NCBI GenBank assembly: GCA_019352875.1
Contig: JAAAFW010000015.1
Location: forward strand, 661,809-725,808
Length of the DNA stretch: 64,000 nucleotides
Reading direction: 5' to 3'
Source of the DNA: Pedobacter cryoconitis
GTDB taxonomy: Bacteria; Bacteroidota; Bacteroidia; Sphingobacteriales; Sphingobacteriaceae
Below the pieces are notes generated by a model that saw only the letters and a list, made by a program, of their open reading frames with translations, did not search any database and was not told the origin of the DNA. How positions within the stretch are numbered: position 1 is the first letter of the stretch; every line of letters begins with the position of its first letter. Below, in pieces: positions 18,198 to 27,315 of the stretch. A program made the translations under genes and the position numbers.

Positions 18198-18632
18198 TTA
18201 TTTTGTGTAGATGTCTATATTTTCAACTATGTTGACATGCATTGAAGTAGCAGTCAAACCTTCAATTGCTTTAAACCAGTTTTTTACGTGGACTGAATTC
18301 TTGTGTGTTTCGAAGGCTGTCTTATCTTTGAAGATTTCGTAAAAGATAATAGTGCCTCCTTCTGCCACTCCCTGGTGTGCTTCGAACATCAGATTTCCAG
18401 GTTCGTTTTTTCGGATCAGATCAGTCATAATTCGGGTGGCTTTCGCTACTTTTTCTTCGCTGCCTGCTTTTATCTTTGTCCACGCGACGATCGTCACAGT
18501 GCCAGGTGGCACGGAAAAAGAACTAGGTTGTGTTGTGGGTAGTCTTTTTAGGGTGGGCGTTTCCTGCGCCTGCAGGTTGAAGGAAAGTAAGGACAGTATA
18601 AGTCCCGCACTCCATTTACATGAAATTTTCAT
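18198..18632 (-). CDS. Exported ABM-domain protein (putative quinol monooxygenase)
   Basis: 144 residues. It has an N-terminal signal peptide (cleavage near LQAQE) and then an antibiotic-biosynthesis-monooxygenase domain (about residues 45-140): VTIVAWTKIKAGSEEKVAKA, FEAHQGVAEGGTIIFYEIFKD, FETHKNSVHVKNWF. The family is a dimeric ferredoxin-like fold that often oxidises quinols or polyphenols without cofactor. Export of such a domain is less usual. It sits between an MFS exporter and the MRJP-like gene, fitting a unit that handles a phenolic or quinone-like compound outside the cytoplasm (inference). Confidence 0.85.
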   Translation of the reverse strand: MKISCKWSAGLILSLLSFNLQAQETPTLKRLPTTQPSSFSVPPGTVTIVAWTKIKAGSEEKVAKATRIMTDLIRKNEPGNLMFEAHQGVAEGGTIIFYEIFKDKTAFETHKNSVHVKNWFKAIEGLTATSMHVNIVENIDIYTK

Positions 18633-18661
18633 TTTGTATTTATTTAAAAATTAGATTTTAT

Positions 18662-19843
18662 TTATTTACGATTCACTCTGGAACTGACCAGCGTAACGAT
18701 AATGGCCAGCACAACAAATATGGCACCCACCCAGGGCGTAGCGCCCAATCCCAATGGAGAGGCCACAATGAGCCCACCGGCATAAGCTCCGATTGCAATA
18801 CCGATATTGAAAGAAGCGATGTTAAATGCAGAAGCAACATCTTCGGTTCCGGGCAGATGTTTCTCTGCAATTTGTACAACCAATAACTGTAATCCTGGTA
18901 CATTGGCAAAGGATAAAGTACCCATAATGAAAAGTGTAATCAGGCCGACAATTGTATGGTGTACAGTGAATGTAAAGATGACCAGGATCGCAGCTTGCAA
19001 GGAGAATATCCATAAAAGTGCTTTAATGGGATTCCTGTTGGAAACTTTACCGCCAATGAGGTTTCCTATAGCAATTGCAATCCCGTAAAGCAATAGTGTA
19101 ATACTTACCATTGATTCTGATAAACCGGTAAGCTCCTGTAATATAGGAGAGAGGTAGGTAAAAGCGACGAATGTTCCGCCGTAACCTAGCGCAGTCATCA
19201 GGAAAGTTAGTAAAAGCCTTTTATTAGTAATTACTTTTAACTGTTCTTTCAGTGAGGCTGATTTTTCATTTTTAAGATTTCCAGGAACCAGTATTATACT
19301 GGTTATTAAGCCAATTACACCGAGCAGCGCAACTCCGATAAAAGTGGCCGGCCATCCGAAATGCTGGCCGATAAATGTCCCTAGCGGTACACCGGTTACT
19401 ATAGCGACAGTGAGACCCGCAAACATTATAGATATTGCTGAAGCTCTTTTTTCTGCCGGAACAAGGGCAGCAGCTATGGTCGAGCCTATTGAAAAAAATA
19501 CGCCATGGGCAAAGCCAGTTATAATCCGGGCGATTACAAGACTAATAAATCCTGGTGCAACAGATGCGAGCCCGTTTCCGATAATAAACAGGATCATTAA
19601 TGATATTAGTAGTTTTTTGCGTGGAATACGGCTGGTAAGCGCAGTGAGAACCGGTGCACCTATAGCAACGCCTATTGCGTACAAACTGACCAGCAAACCG
19701 GCTGACGGGATTGAAATCTGTAAGTCTTTTGCAACGGTTGGTAATAAGCCAACAATTACGAATTCTGTAGTCCCTATAGCAAATGCGCTTATGGTTAATG
19801 CCCAGAGCGCTGCTGGCAGATTTTGTTTAATATTTGTGTCCAT
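18662..19843 (-). CDS. MFS exporter, DHA1 family (AraJ/PbuE-like)
   Basis: 393 residues from the ATG at 19843, preceded by AAAGG; an in-frame ATG at 19906 would add 21 hydrophilic residues with no domain. Twelve hydrophobic segments are visible. The first helix carries IGTTEFVIVGLLPTVAKDL, diagnostic of this exporter subfamily, and motif A is ALTSRIPRKKLL. Relatives export arabinose-like sugars, purines or drugs by proton antiport. It follows the AraC and LysR regulator genes on the same strand and leads into the ABM and MRJP genes 29 bp downstream. A role exporting the product or toxic intermediate of that unit is inferred. Confidence 0.92.
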   Translation of the reverse strand: MDTNIKQNLPAALWALTISAFAIGTTEFVIVGLLPTVAKDLQISIPSAGLLVSLYAIGVAIGAPVLTALTSRIPRKKLLISLMILFIIGNGLASVAPGFISLVIARIITGFAHGVFFSIGSTIAAALVPAEKRASAISIMFAGLTVAIVTGVPLGTFIGQHFGWPATFIGVALLGVIGLITSIILVPGNLKNEKSASLKEQLKVITNKRLLLTFLMTALGYGGTFVAFTYLSPILQELTGLSESMVSITLLLYGIAIAIGNLIGGKVSNRNPIKALLWIFSLQAAILVIFTFTVHHTIVGLITLFIMGTLSFANVPGLQLLVVQIAEKHLPGTEDVASAFNIASFNIGIAIGAYAGGLIVASPLGLGATPWVGAIFVVLAIIVTLVSSRVNRK

Positions 19844-19947
19844 ACCTTTTCTATTATTGTCGTATTGATTAGTTCTTAAATCGACAATACAAAGGTAAAT
19901 CCGCATTTAACCATCATTTCAGGATCCTTTACGGAGAAACAGGTACT

Positions 19948-20910
19948 TTATACGGAATGGAATTTTTGCCGCTGTTCTTTTGGACTGATTCCGGTATACT
20001 TTCTAAAAAAACGTGCAAAATAAGAGGGGTCTTCAAACTGTAATAAGAACGCAATCTCAGAAATACTGAGGGCAGTATGGCTAAGAAGCTGAATGGCTTC
20101 CTTTAAAATCCGTTCCCGCAGGTGCTCGCCTGGAGTCTTACCTGTGACAGCCTTTACAGTGTCATTCAGGTGATTTTGTGTAACTGCCATCCGCGCAGCA
20201 TAATCTGCCAGACTTTTAACCGTAACTGGCTGCTGCTCTATAAGTGGAAGGAAATCTTTATGGTACAGTCTGATGAAATCTTTAGCAATACGTTGACTAG
20301 CATTTCCCGAGTCCACCAAACATTTACCATGTTCGTGATCGACGAGTTTAATAGCTTTTTGGAAAAGCAGATTAAGTAATGCTCTCAGCAGGTCTGCTTT
20401 AAATGTATTGTCGGCATTATACTCTTCTTCTATTTCTGCAAAAAGGTTATTAAAGTATTGCGTGAGCTTTTCATCGAGATTCAGTACTGAGCTGCTGTCT
20501 GCGTGAAAAAAAGGCAGATTAGAAAGCGTTTCCTGATCCTTTAATCCTGCCTGGTAGAAATCTGAGGTAAAAGCACAAAAATATCCGGCATGTTCATCGA
20601 CTGTAGTTTGCCAGGATGTTATCAGACCCGGAGACACAAAACATAACATACCGGGTTTGAGGTAATATTCTTTTTCACCAAATGTATGTATCCCTTCACC
20701 TCCGGTAACAATAAAAATAAGGTGAAAATCAAGTCTGTTAGAGGCAATGGTGTTTTTACATCTGAACCTGAAATCATCCCGCCTGTGAATTTCGAAATGG
20801 GCGACACTGGCACGGATTGCTTCCATTCTTTCTGTTTCTTCTGGTGCCTGAAAATATACATTCCGGAAAGAACGTGCATTAAAAACGGGTATCTCTTTTT
20901 TCTTCTCCAT
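19948..20910 (-). CDS. AraC-family transcriptional regulator
   Basis: 320 residues. The N-terminal cupin-like sensing domain spans about residues 50-150 (LIFIVTGGEGIHTFGEKEYYLKPG). The C-terminal double helix-turn-helix starts near residue 215, with the second HTH at ISEIAFLLQFEDPSYFARFF and the family signature FRKYTGISPKEQRQ. Its gene begins 7 bp after the LysR gene ends, so the two regulators are probably co-transcribed. The MFS gene 104 bp downstream is the natural target. Confidence 0.93.
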   Translation of the reverse strand: MEKKKEIPVFNARSFRNVYFQAPEETERMEAIRASVAHFEIHRRDDFRFRCKNTIASNRLDFHLIFIVTGGEGIHTFGEKEYYLKPGMLCFVSPGLITSWQTTVDEHAGYFCAFTSDFYQAGLKDQETLSNLPFFHADSSSVLNLDEKLTQYFNNLFAEIEEEYNADNTFKADLLRALLNLLFQKAIKLVDHEHGKCLVDSGNASQRIAKDFIRLYHKDFLPLIEQQPVTVKSLADYAARMAVTQNHLNDTVKAVTGKTPGEHLRERILKEAIQLLSHTALSISEIAFLLQFEDPSYFARFFRKYTGISPKEQRQKFHSV

Positions 20911-20917
20911 AATTATA

Positions 20918-21817
20918 TTACTGGTTATAATTACTATTTACCAGTTGACGGATCATTTCGATCTGGGCTGTCGTGACGTTGTTTTTATGATAAGCAAGGT
21001 ACATGGTGTTGCCCGTTATTTCTTTTCCTTTCCAGATTTCTTTAATCTTTTGAGATCTGATCAAGTCTTCCGCCAGGAAATCGGCGGCTATAGTAATTCC
21101 CTTACCACAGGCAACTGCCTTTAATATGGAATTAAAATCGGGTATAATAAAACGAGGTTTGATAGCTGGACGCTTTTTGAAATTCTTTAGCCAGAATCTG
21201 CGTATAATTGGCAGGTCGCTGCTGTAAACATACCAATCCTGATCGGTAAGCCATTTCTCTGCGAGGTCGAAATCCTCAGTAGCAATAAGTTGATTAAATA
21301 TACCTGTATCATAGGTAGTGCTGCTGACTAATAAAAAGCTTTCTTCTCTGATGGGTTCATAAATAATATCTTTTTCATCTTCACGATGTGTGGCCACGAC
21401 AAAATATAATTTACCACTAACTAGCTTTTTAATCAGCTCTTTGGTAACGCCGAATTCAAAAACAAGGTTGGCCGGGACCTCATGTACTTTTTCTGCAAGA
21501 ACCTGGTTGAAAAATTCTTTGGGCGTCCCTATACAGGTTAACGGAATATTTGACTTCCGGGTATATCTGAATTCAGCTTCTATGTGTTCCAGTTTATCGA
21601 TTGCCTCAATAATTTGGGTGTAAAACAATTTTCCATAATCTGTAGGAACCATCCGCCGGGGCTGCCGTTCAAATAATTGTTTTCCTACATGGGCTTCCAG
21701 TGCTGATAAGTGTTGACTGACATTGGGTTGGGAGATCAACAGTTCAACAGCCGCACCCGTGAGTGTGCCCGTTTGATATATCGCCTTAAAAGTTCTGTAC
21801 CATTCCAGATTTACCAT
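20918..21817 (-). CDS. LysR-family transcriptional regulator
   Basis: 299 residues. The winged HTH is at residues 1-65 (YRTFKAIYQTGTLTGAAVEL, then SQPNVSQHLSALEAHVGKQL), followed by the effector-binding domain. It is divergent from the NAD-dependent epimerase-like gene (173-bp shared region), a classic LysR arrangement in which the regulator controls the divergent enzyme. An imperfect T-N11-A style site (ATAAACTAACTTAT) can be seen near 21865, but it is weak. Confidence 0.93.
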   Translation of the reverse strand: MVNLEWYRTFKAIYQTGTLTGAAVELLISQPNVSQHLSALEAHVGKQLFERQPRRMVPTDYGKLFYTQIIEAIDKLEHIEAEFRYTRKSNIPLTCIGTPKEFFNQVLAEKVHEVPANLVFEFGVTKELIKKLVSGKLYFVVATHREDEKDIIYEPIREESFLLVSSTTYDTGIFNQLIATEDFDLAEKWLTDQDWYVYSSDLPIIRRFWLKNFKKRPAIKPRFIIPDFNSILKAVACGKGITIAADFLAEDLIRSQKIKEIWKGKEITGNTMYLAYHKNNVTTAQIEMIRQLVNSNYNQ

Positions 21818-21990
21818 AAAACAAAGCTATTAACTTCTGTAAAAATAAAAGCCAGATTGGTATAAACTAACTTATAGCTAACCATAAATCATATTATTTC
21901 CTTTATAAATTAAACTGCCGGACTTTTGTACTGACAAAAAATTAGATCTGTATGTTTTCAATACGTTCAGATCAATAAAATTAAAAAATC

Positions 21991-22890
21991 ATGAAAATAT
22001 TTTTAACCGGTGCAACTGGATACATTGGAAGTTCAGTCGCTAAGTTTTTGATTGAGAAAGGTAATCAGGTATATGGTTTATACCGTAATCCCGATAAGGT
22101 TGGAGGTTTAAAGCAGTTGGGAATTATTCCTGTACTGGGTACGCTTGAAGACAAGGTATTACTTTACCAGTATGCCCAACTCGCAGATGCGGTAATTCAT
22201 ACCGCCGATTCAGACCATAAAGAAGCCATTGAAACGATGCTGAATGCATTGTCTGGCAGCGGTAAAGCATTTATTCATACCTCTGGTTCCAGTGTAGTAG
22301 GTGACGACGTGCTGGGCAAGTCTGAAAATCTGGAAGTCTTTGATGAAGAGAGTTTGTTTACCCCTATGGATGTAAGGGCAGAAAGGGTGGCAATTAATAA
22401 TATGGTTCGGATCAGGGGCATCATGTCTCAGATACGTACTGTTGTAATTGTACCCTCCATGATCTACGGGAATAGTTTAGGACTTGATACGCAAAGTGAC
22501 CAGCTGCCCGTGATATTCCGTAAGTCCAGGGAATCCGGGAAAGGTATTTACGTTGGTAACGGAGTGAACAGGTGGTCGAACGTTCATATTGCCGACTTAG
22601 CGGAATTGTATTGGCTGGCTCTGGAGAAGGCACCATCAGCAAGTTATTTTTATGCTGAAAATGGCGAGGAGTCTTATCGCGAGCTCGCAGGTTATGTTAG
22701 CAATGCAATGGGTTTTGGTGGTGAGACCGAATCCTGGAAAGCCACAGATGCGCTGTCGGAATTAGGCGACTGGGCCCGTTTTGCCCTGGGTTCCAACAGC
22801 CGTGTACGTGCAGTTCACGCCAGAAGACTATTGGGCTGGCAACCGAAAGGAGAATCTGTTTCTTCCTGGATAGCTTCTTCAGTCCGCTAA
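21991..22890 (+). CDS. NAD(P)-dependent epimerase/dehydratase-like (atypical SDR)
   Basis: 299 residues. The Rossmann nucleotide-binding motif GATGYIG is at residues 7-13, followed by LYRNPDK, whose basic residue after beta-2 hints at NADPH. The strand HTSGSSVVGDD lies where the catalytic Ser strand is expected, but no standard YxxxK follows, as in many NmrA/epimerase-like proteins that act as reductases or sensors. It is divergent from the LysR gene and may be its main target. The second RND operon begins about 105 bp downstream; there is no strong terminator in that gap. Confidence 0.86.
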   Translation: MKIFLTGATGYIGSSVAKFLIEKGNQVYGLYRNPDKVGGLKQLGIIPVLGTLEDKVLLYQYAQLADAVIHTADSDHKEAIETMLNALSGSGKAFIHTSGSSVVGDDVLGKSENLEVFDEESLFTPMDVRAERVAINNMVRIRGIMSQIRTVVIVPSMIYGNSLGLDTQSDQLPVIFRKSRESGKGIYVGNGVNRWSNVHIADLAELYWLALEKAPSASYFYAENGEESYRELAGYVSNAMGFGGETESWKATDALSELGDWARFALGSNSRVRAVHARRLLGWQPKGESVSSWIASSVR

Positions 22891-22997
22891 TCCCCTAAAA
22901 GCATTTTACAAGTTAGCCCCAGGCCCGGTATTTAAAGGGCATGGCCACGCTTTGGCTTTCAATTTATACTCTTAAACAATCTTCAATGCAAATCAAA

Positions 22998-24125
22998 ATG
23001 AAAACACGTCCGTTATTCCGGCCGTTGTTCGTTATCGCAGGTACTTGCCTGCTATTTTTTCAATCTTGTGGCCGTGTCACAGAACAGGCTCCTGTAGCTC
23101 CTGTCACCGTATCTGTTCTTCTTGTTGACACCAGTTCACTAGTTACCACCAAACAATTTTCGGGAATGCTCGAAGGGATAAACAATATTGAAATCCGGCC
23201 GCAGGCAGAAGGCTTTCTGGAAAAAATATTTGTAGATGAGGGCGATTATGTGGAGAAGGGGCAGCCGCTATTTTTAATCCAGGATGGCCCCTACACCGCC
23301 AGATTAAACCAGGCAACAGCCAGATTACTTACAGCGAATGCTAAAGTCGAGAAGGCCGAAATCGAATTAGACCGGCTCGAAAACCTGGAAGCCGGAAAGG
23401 TTATTTCGGTCGTACAGCTCAAAAATGCAAAAGCTGAACTGAAAGCTGCAAAAGCAGAAGTCGCATTGGCGGAAGCTACCCGTACATCAGAGTTGATTAA
23501 TAAAGGTTTTACACGTATAAATGCACCTGTTAGCGGATATATCGGAAAACTTCCGTACAGGGCAGGAAGTCTGATCGGAAGAGATGAAACTTTGCCTTTA
23601 ACGTTGATTTCTGACATACGTACCATGTATGCTTACTTTTCGATGAGTGAAGAGGAATTCCTTCAGTTTAAGCAAGGTTATCCAGGAAAAACTATTGAGG
23701 AGAAAATAAGCAATATACCTGAGGTAAATCTGGAGCTCCCTGACCAGTCAAGGTATCCTGAGTCAGGTAAAATAGATCTGGTACAAGGCCAGTTTGACAA
23801 GGCTACTGCGGCGATTACATTCAGGGCCTCGTTTTCCAACAAAGGCGGATTACTGCGTTCAGGCAACACTGGTAAGGTTCTGGTTTCTAAAACCAATAAG
23901 AACGTGGTTAGAATACCGCAATCAGCCACTTACGAACTACAGAACAAAGTGATGGCTTATACTGTGGGCAAGGACCGAAAGCTTTCCAGCGTGTCTTTGA
24001 AAATAGCCGATAAAGACGCAAATTTCTATATCGTTTCTGCCGGGCTAAAGCCAGGTGACCGAATCGTAACTGCCGGTTTAGAACGTCTGCATGAAGGTAT
24101 GTGCGTGGCAATAGCCAAACCCTAA
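22998..24125 (+). CDS. RND efflux periplasmic adaptor subunit, second system
   Basis: 375 residues from the ATG at 22998, chosen because it starts a lipoprotein signal (MKTRPLFRPLFVI, lipobox FQSC); in-frame ATGs at 22941 and 22986 only add a non-signal leader. The lipoyl half-motif NIEIRPQAEGFLEKIFVDEG precedes a long alpha-hairpin (about residues 95-170). The beta-barrel and membrane-proximal domains follow and end at LKPGDRIVTAGLERL. It shares the domain plan of the adaptor at 5644-6804 but has clearly diverged. It is the first gene of a three-gene pump operon. Confidence 0.95.
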   Translation: MKTRPLFRPLFVIAGTCLLFFQSCGRVTEQAPVAPVTVSVLLVDTSSLVTTKQFSGMLEGINNIEIRPQAEGFLEKIFVDEGDYVEKGQPLFLIQDGPYTARLNQATARLLTANAKVEKAEIELDRLENLEAGKVISVVQLKNAKAELKAAKAEVALAEATRTSELINKGFTRINAPVSGYIGKLPYRAGSLIGRDETLPLTLISDIRTMYAYFSMSEEEFLQFKQGYPGKTIEEKISNIPEVNLELPDQSRYPESGKIDLVQGQFDKATAAITFRASFSNKGGLLRSGNTGKVLVSKTNKNVVRIPQSATYELQNKVMAYTVGKDRKLSSVSLKIADKDANFYIVSAGLKPGDRIVTAGLERLHEGMCVAIAKP

Positions 24126-24145
24126 TTTATAATTTCAAATCAATT

Positions 24146-27100
24146 ATGTTAAGAAAAATAATCGACAGGCCGGTTACGGCAACTGTCATATCCCTTATAT
24201 TGGTTATTCTGGGGATGCTTGCCCTGCAAAAATTACCCATGGAAACCTTTCCGGAAATCGCCCCGCCGTCCGTTGTGGTTACTGCACGTTATCCCGGGGC
24301 AAATGCAGAGGCCGTCGCCAGGTCAGTTGCAACGCCATTAGAACAAGTGATCAATGGGGTAGAAAATATGATCTATATGACTTCGTCGTCTTCGAATGAC
24401 GGAGTTCTGAATATCACAGTCTATTTTAAACTAGGTACAGATCCGGATCAGGCTGCAATTAATGTACAAAACCGGGTATCACAGGCTGTTAATCAATTGC
24501 CACAAGAAGTTGTCCGGACCGGAATAAATACTTCCAAGCAGAACAACAGCATGATCATGATCATAGATATGGAAAGTACAGATCCTAAATATGATGCTGC
24601 ATTTTTAAATAATTATGATCTGATTAACATTGTGCCCGGAATACAGAGAATTCAGGGAATTGGCAAGGCCCAGGTTTTTGGCAGTAAGGATTACGCCATG
24701 CGTATCTGGTTAAACCCAGGGAAATTAAGTTCTTATCAAATGACGCCGCAGGAAGTTATGACGGCGATTGATAACCAAAATATGGAAGCTGCCCCCGGAA
24801 AGCTGGGAGAGGGTAGTAAAACTGCATTTGAGTACACCATTAAGTATAAGGGTAAGCTCAAAGAGGAACCTGATTATGAAAACATCATTATCAGGGCAAA
24901 TCCAGATGGTTCTGTGCTAAGGTTAAAGGATGTTGCGAAAGTGGAACTGGGATCATTAGACCATGCTTATGCCACCGCGCAAACATTGAACGGCAATCCC
25001 GGAATTGGAGTGGCTATCTTCCAAACACCCGGATCAAATGCGAATGATATACAGGTGTCTATTCTGGAGTTTATGGAAAAGGCTAAAAAGGATTTTCCAA
25101 AAGGCATAGATTACCGGATAACTTATAGTACTAAACGTTTTCTTGATGCGTCGATCAGTCAGGTGAAACATACGCTTGTGGAAGCCTTCATTTTAGTTTT
25201 TATAGTCGTTTTTATTTTCCTGCAGGATTTTCGATCTACTTTAATACCCGCCATTTCAGTGCCGGTTGCTATTATCGGTACTTTCTTTTTTATGAATCTG
25301 TTTGGCATAACGATCAATCTGCTTACGCTTTTTGCGTTGGTGCTCGCAATAGGTGTAGTAGTAGATGACGCCATTGTCGTAGTTGAGGCAGTACACCATA
25401 AACTCGAACATCATTCCACTGATGCTAAAAAGGCAACAATCAGCGCGATGAGTGAAATTACCGGTGCCATTTTATCGATAACTCTGGTTATGTCTGCCGT
25501 ATTTTTACCTGTTGGACTGATTGATGGTCCGGTAGGCGTCTTTTACCGGCAATTCGCTTTTACACTCGCCATTGCAATTGTTCTATCGGCTATTAACGCA
25601 TTGACACTCAGTCCGGCACTTTGCGCTGTTTTTCTTAAAAATATGCATCATGATCTTCATGAAGGACATCGTAAAAAAGGGATACAACGATTCTATCAGG
25701 TCTTTAATATCGCATTTAACGCGGCCACTGAAAAGTATAAGAAAGCTATTTATTTTCTAATCCGGCGTAAGTGGTACGCAATAGCAGGACTGATTTTAGT
25801 CACTGGTTGTACTGCATGGATGGCCAGGAAGACTCCGCAGGCATTTATTCCTACTGAAGATCAGAGTTTTGTGATGACAGCTTTAAGTATGCCTCCAGGT
25901 ACTTCCCTGGAACGAACTAAGCAAATAACTGCAGATGCCAGCAAGAAAATACGCAAGATCGAAGGTATTTATTTTAATGCTATGGTTAGTGGAAGTAATC
26001 TTTTGGCTAATACAGTCTCGCCATCTTATGCCGCATCTTATTCCATTTTAAAACAACCGCAGGACCGGGGTAAGACCAAGGACATTAATATGATTATGGA
26101 TTCTATCAAAACGGTATTTGACGGCCTGCAGCAAGGATCTTCATTTACCTATTCTATGCCTACAGTCCCGGGTTTTGGAAATGTTGACGCACTGGATGTC
26201 GTGTTAATGGATAATACTGGTGGTTCTATCGATAAATTATCTCAGGTAAATATAAATTTCATGAAAGCTTTGCAGCAGAGGAAAGAAATATCTGCGGCTT
26301 TCACCTCTTTTAACGCAGGTTTTCCACAGTATATGCTGGAAGTTGACGCTGTTAAGGCTAAACAACTTGGGCTGGAAGTAAGTGATGTTTTGCAAACGAT
26401 GCAGGCATACTTTGGAAGTATTTATTCATCTGATTTTAACAGATTTGGAAAATATTACCGCGTAGTTGTGCAGGCAGAAGCTCCTTTCCGTGCAGATGAG
26501 AATGCTTTAAATGAAGTATACGCTAAAAGCAAGACTGGAAATATGGTTCCTATCCGATCAGTAGCGCAGCTCAAGCGTGTTTTTGGCGCAGAAGTAGTGA
26601 CTCACTTGAACCAGGCTACGTCCATTAATCTGAATGTCAAAGCCAAAAATGGCTATTCGACAGGAGATGCTATGAAAGCTATAGATGAAGTTGCAGCAGA
26701 ACTTCCTGCTGGTTACGCCCATGAGTATACTGGAATGGCTAGAGAAGAGCAACAGGCAGGCAACCAGACAGTCTTTATCTTTGGTATTTGCATTGTCTTT
26801 GTCTATTTTCTTTTGTCTGCTCAATATGAGAGTTATGTGTTACCGCTTGCGGTCATTCTTTCTCTACCGACAGGTATATTTGGCGTTTTTGCCTTCATTA
26901 ATATCATGGGTGTTACCAATAATATCTATGTCCAGATCGGGATGATTATGCTGATTGGTCTTCTCGCTAAAAATGCAATTCTAATCGTGGAGTTTGCGGT
27001 CCAGATCCGCCATCAGGGTAAGTCATTGGTGGAGTCCGCGATGCAAGCTTCTGCTTTAAGATTGCGGCCGATTCTCATGACTTCATTTGCTTTTATAGCA

Positions 27101-27295
27101 GGATTAATGCCGCTTCTTTTTGCTGGTGGTGCCACCGAGCAGGGAAACCGTTCTATTGCCTCGGGTACAATCGGAGGAATGTTTTTTGGTGTGGCATTAG
27201 GAATTTTTATCATTCCTGTGTTATTCGTAATCTTCCAGGCACTTCATGAACGGCTGTTCGGTATAGCTCCGGTTATCAAATCAAATGCTGAATAA
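24146..27295 (+). CDS. RND multidrug efflux pump, HAE1 family, second system
   Basis: 1049 residues from the ATG at 24146 (MLRKIIDRPVTATVISLILV); an in-frame ATG at 24101 lies inside the adaptor gene and adds residues before the first helix. The proton-relay pair is in GVVVDDAIVVVEAV, with IPTEDQS before the second periplasmic loop and GLLAKNAILIVEFAV in helix 10-11. Length and helix pattern are standard. It is a paralogue of the pump at 6816-9992, with divergent periplasmic loops where substrates bind, so the two pumps probably differ in specificity. It is followed 20 bp later by its channel gene. Confidence 0.97.
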   Translation: MLRKIIDRPVTATVISLILVILGMLALQKLPMETFPEIAPPSVVVTARYPGANAEAVARSVATPLEQVINGVENMIYMTSSSSNDGVLNITVYFKLGTDPDQAAINVQNRVSQAVNQLPQEVVRTGINTSKQNNSMIMIIDMESTDPKYDAAFLNNYDLINIVPGIQRIQGIGKAQVFGSKDYAMRIWLNPGKLSSYQMTPQEVMTAIDNQNMEAAPGKLGEGSKTAFEYTIKYKGKLKEEPDYENIIIRANPDGSVLRLKDVAKVELGSLDHAYATAQTLNGNPGIGVAIFQTPGSNANDIQVSILEFMEKAKKDFPKGIDYRITYSTKRFLDASISQVKHTLVEAFILVFIVVFIFLQDFRSTLIPAISVPVAIIGTFFFMNLFGITINLLTLFALVLAIGVVVDDAIVVVEAVHHKLEHHSTDAKKATISAMSEITGAILSITLVMSAVFLPVGLIDGPVGVFYRQFAFTLAIAIVLSAINALTLSPALCAVFLKNMHHDLHEGHRKKGIQRFYQVFNIAFNAATEKYKKAIYFLIRRKWYAIAGLILVTGCTAWMARKTPQAFIPTEDQSFVMTALSMPPGTSLERTKQITADASKKIRKIEGIYFNAMVSGSNLLANTVSPSYAASYSILKQPQDRGKTKDINMIMDSIKTVFDGLQQGSSFTYSMPTVPGFGNVDALDVVLMDNTGGSIDKLSQVNINFMKALQQRKEISAAFTSFNAGFPQYMLEVDAVKAKQLGLEVSDVLQTMQAYFGSIYSSDFNRFGKYYRVVVQAEAPFRADENALNEVYAKSKTGNMVPIRSVAQLKRVFGAEVVTHLNQATSINLNVKAKNGYSTGDAMKAIDEVAAELPAGYAHEYTGMAREEQQAGNQTVFIFGICIVFVYFLLSAQYESYVLPLAVILSLPTGIFGVFAFINIMGVTNNIYVQIGMIMLIGLLAKNAILIVEFAVQIRHQGKSLVESAMQASALRLRPILMTSFAFIAGLMPLLFAGGATEQGNRSIASGTIGGMFFGVALGIFIIPVLFVIFQALHERLFGIAPVIKSNAE

Positions 27296-27315
27296 AACTT
27301 ATTCTATCAGAAATC

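Noticed and set aside
19344..19868. 174-codon open frame antisense to the MFS exporter
   Set aside because: The coded protein is low-complexity Ile/Ala/Pro and mirrors the membrane helices of the real gene.
21860..21880. A T-N11-A LysR site between the LysR and epimerase genes
   Set aside because: The motif is loose and the region is AT-rich, so the match is weak evidence.
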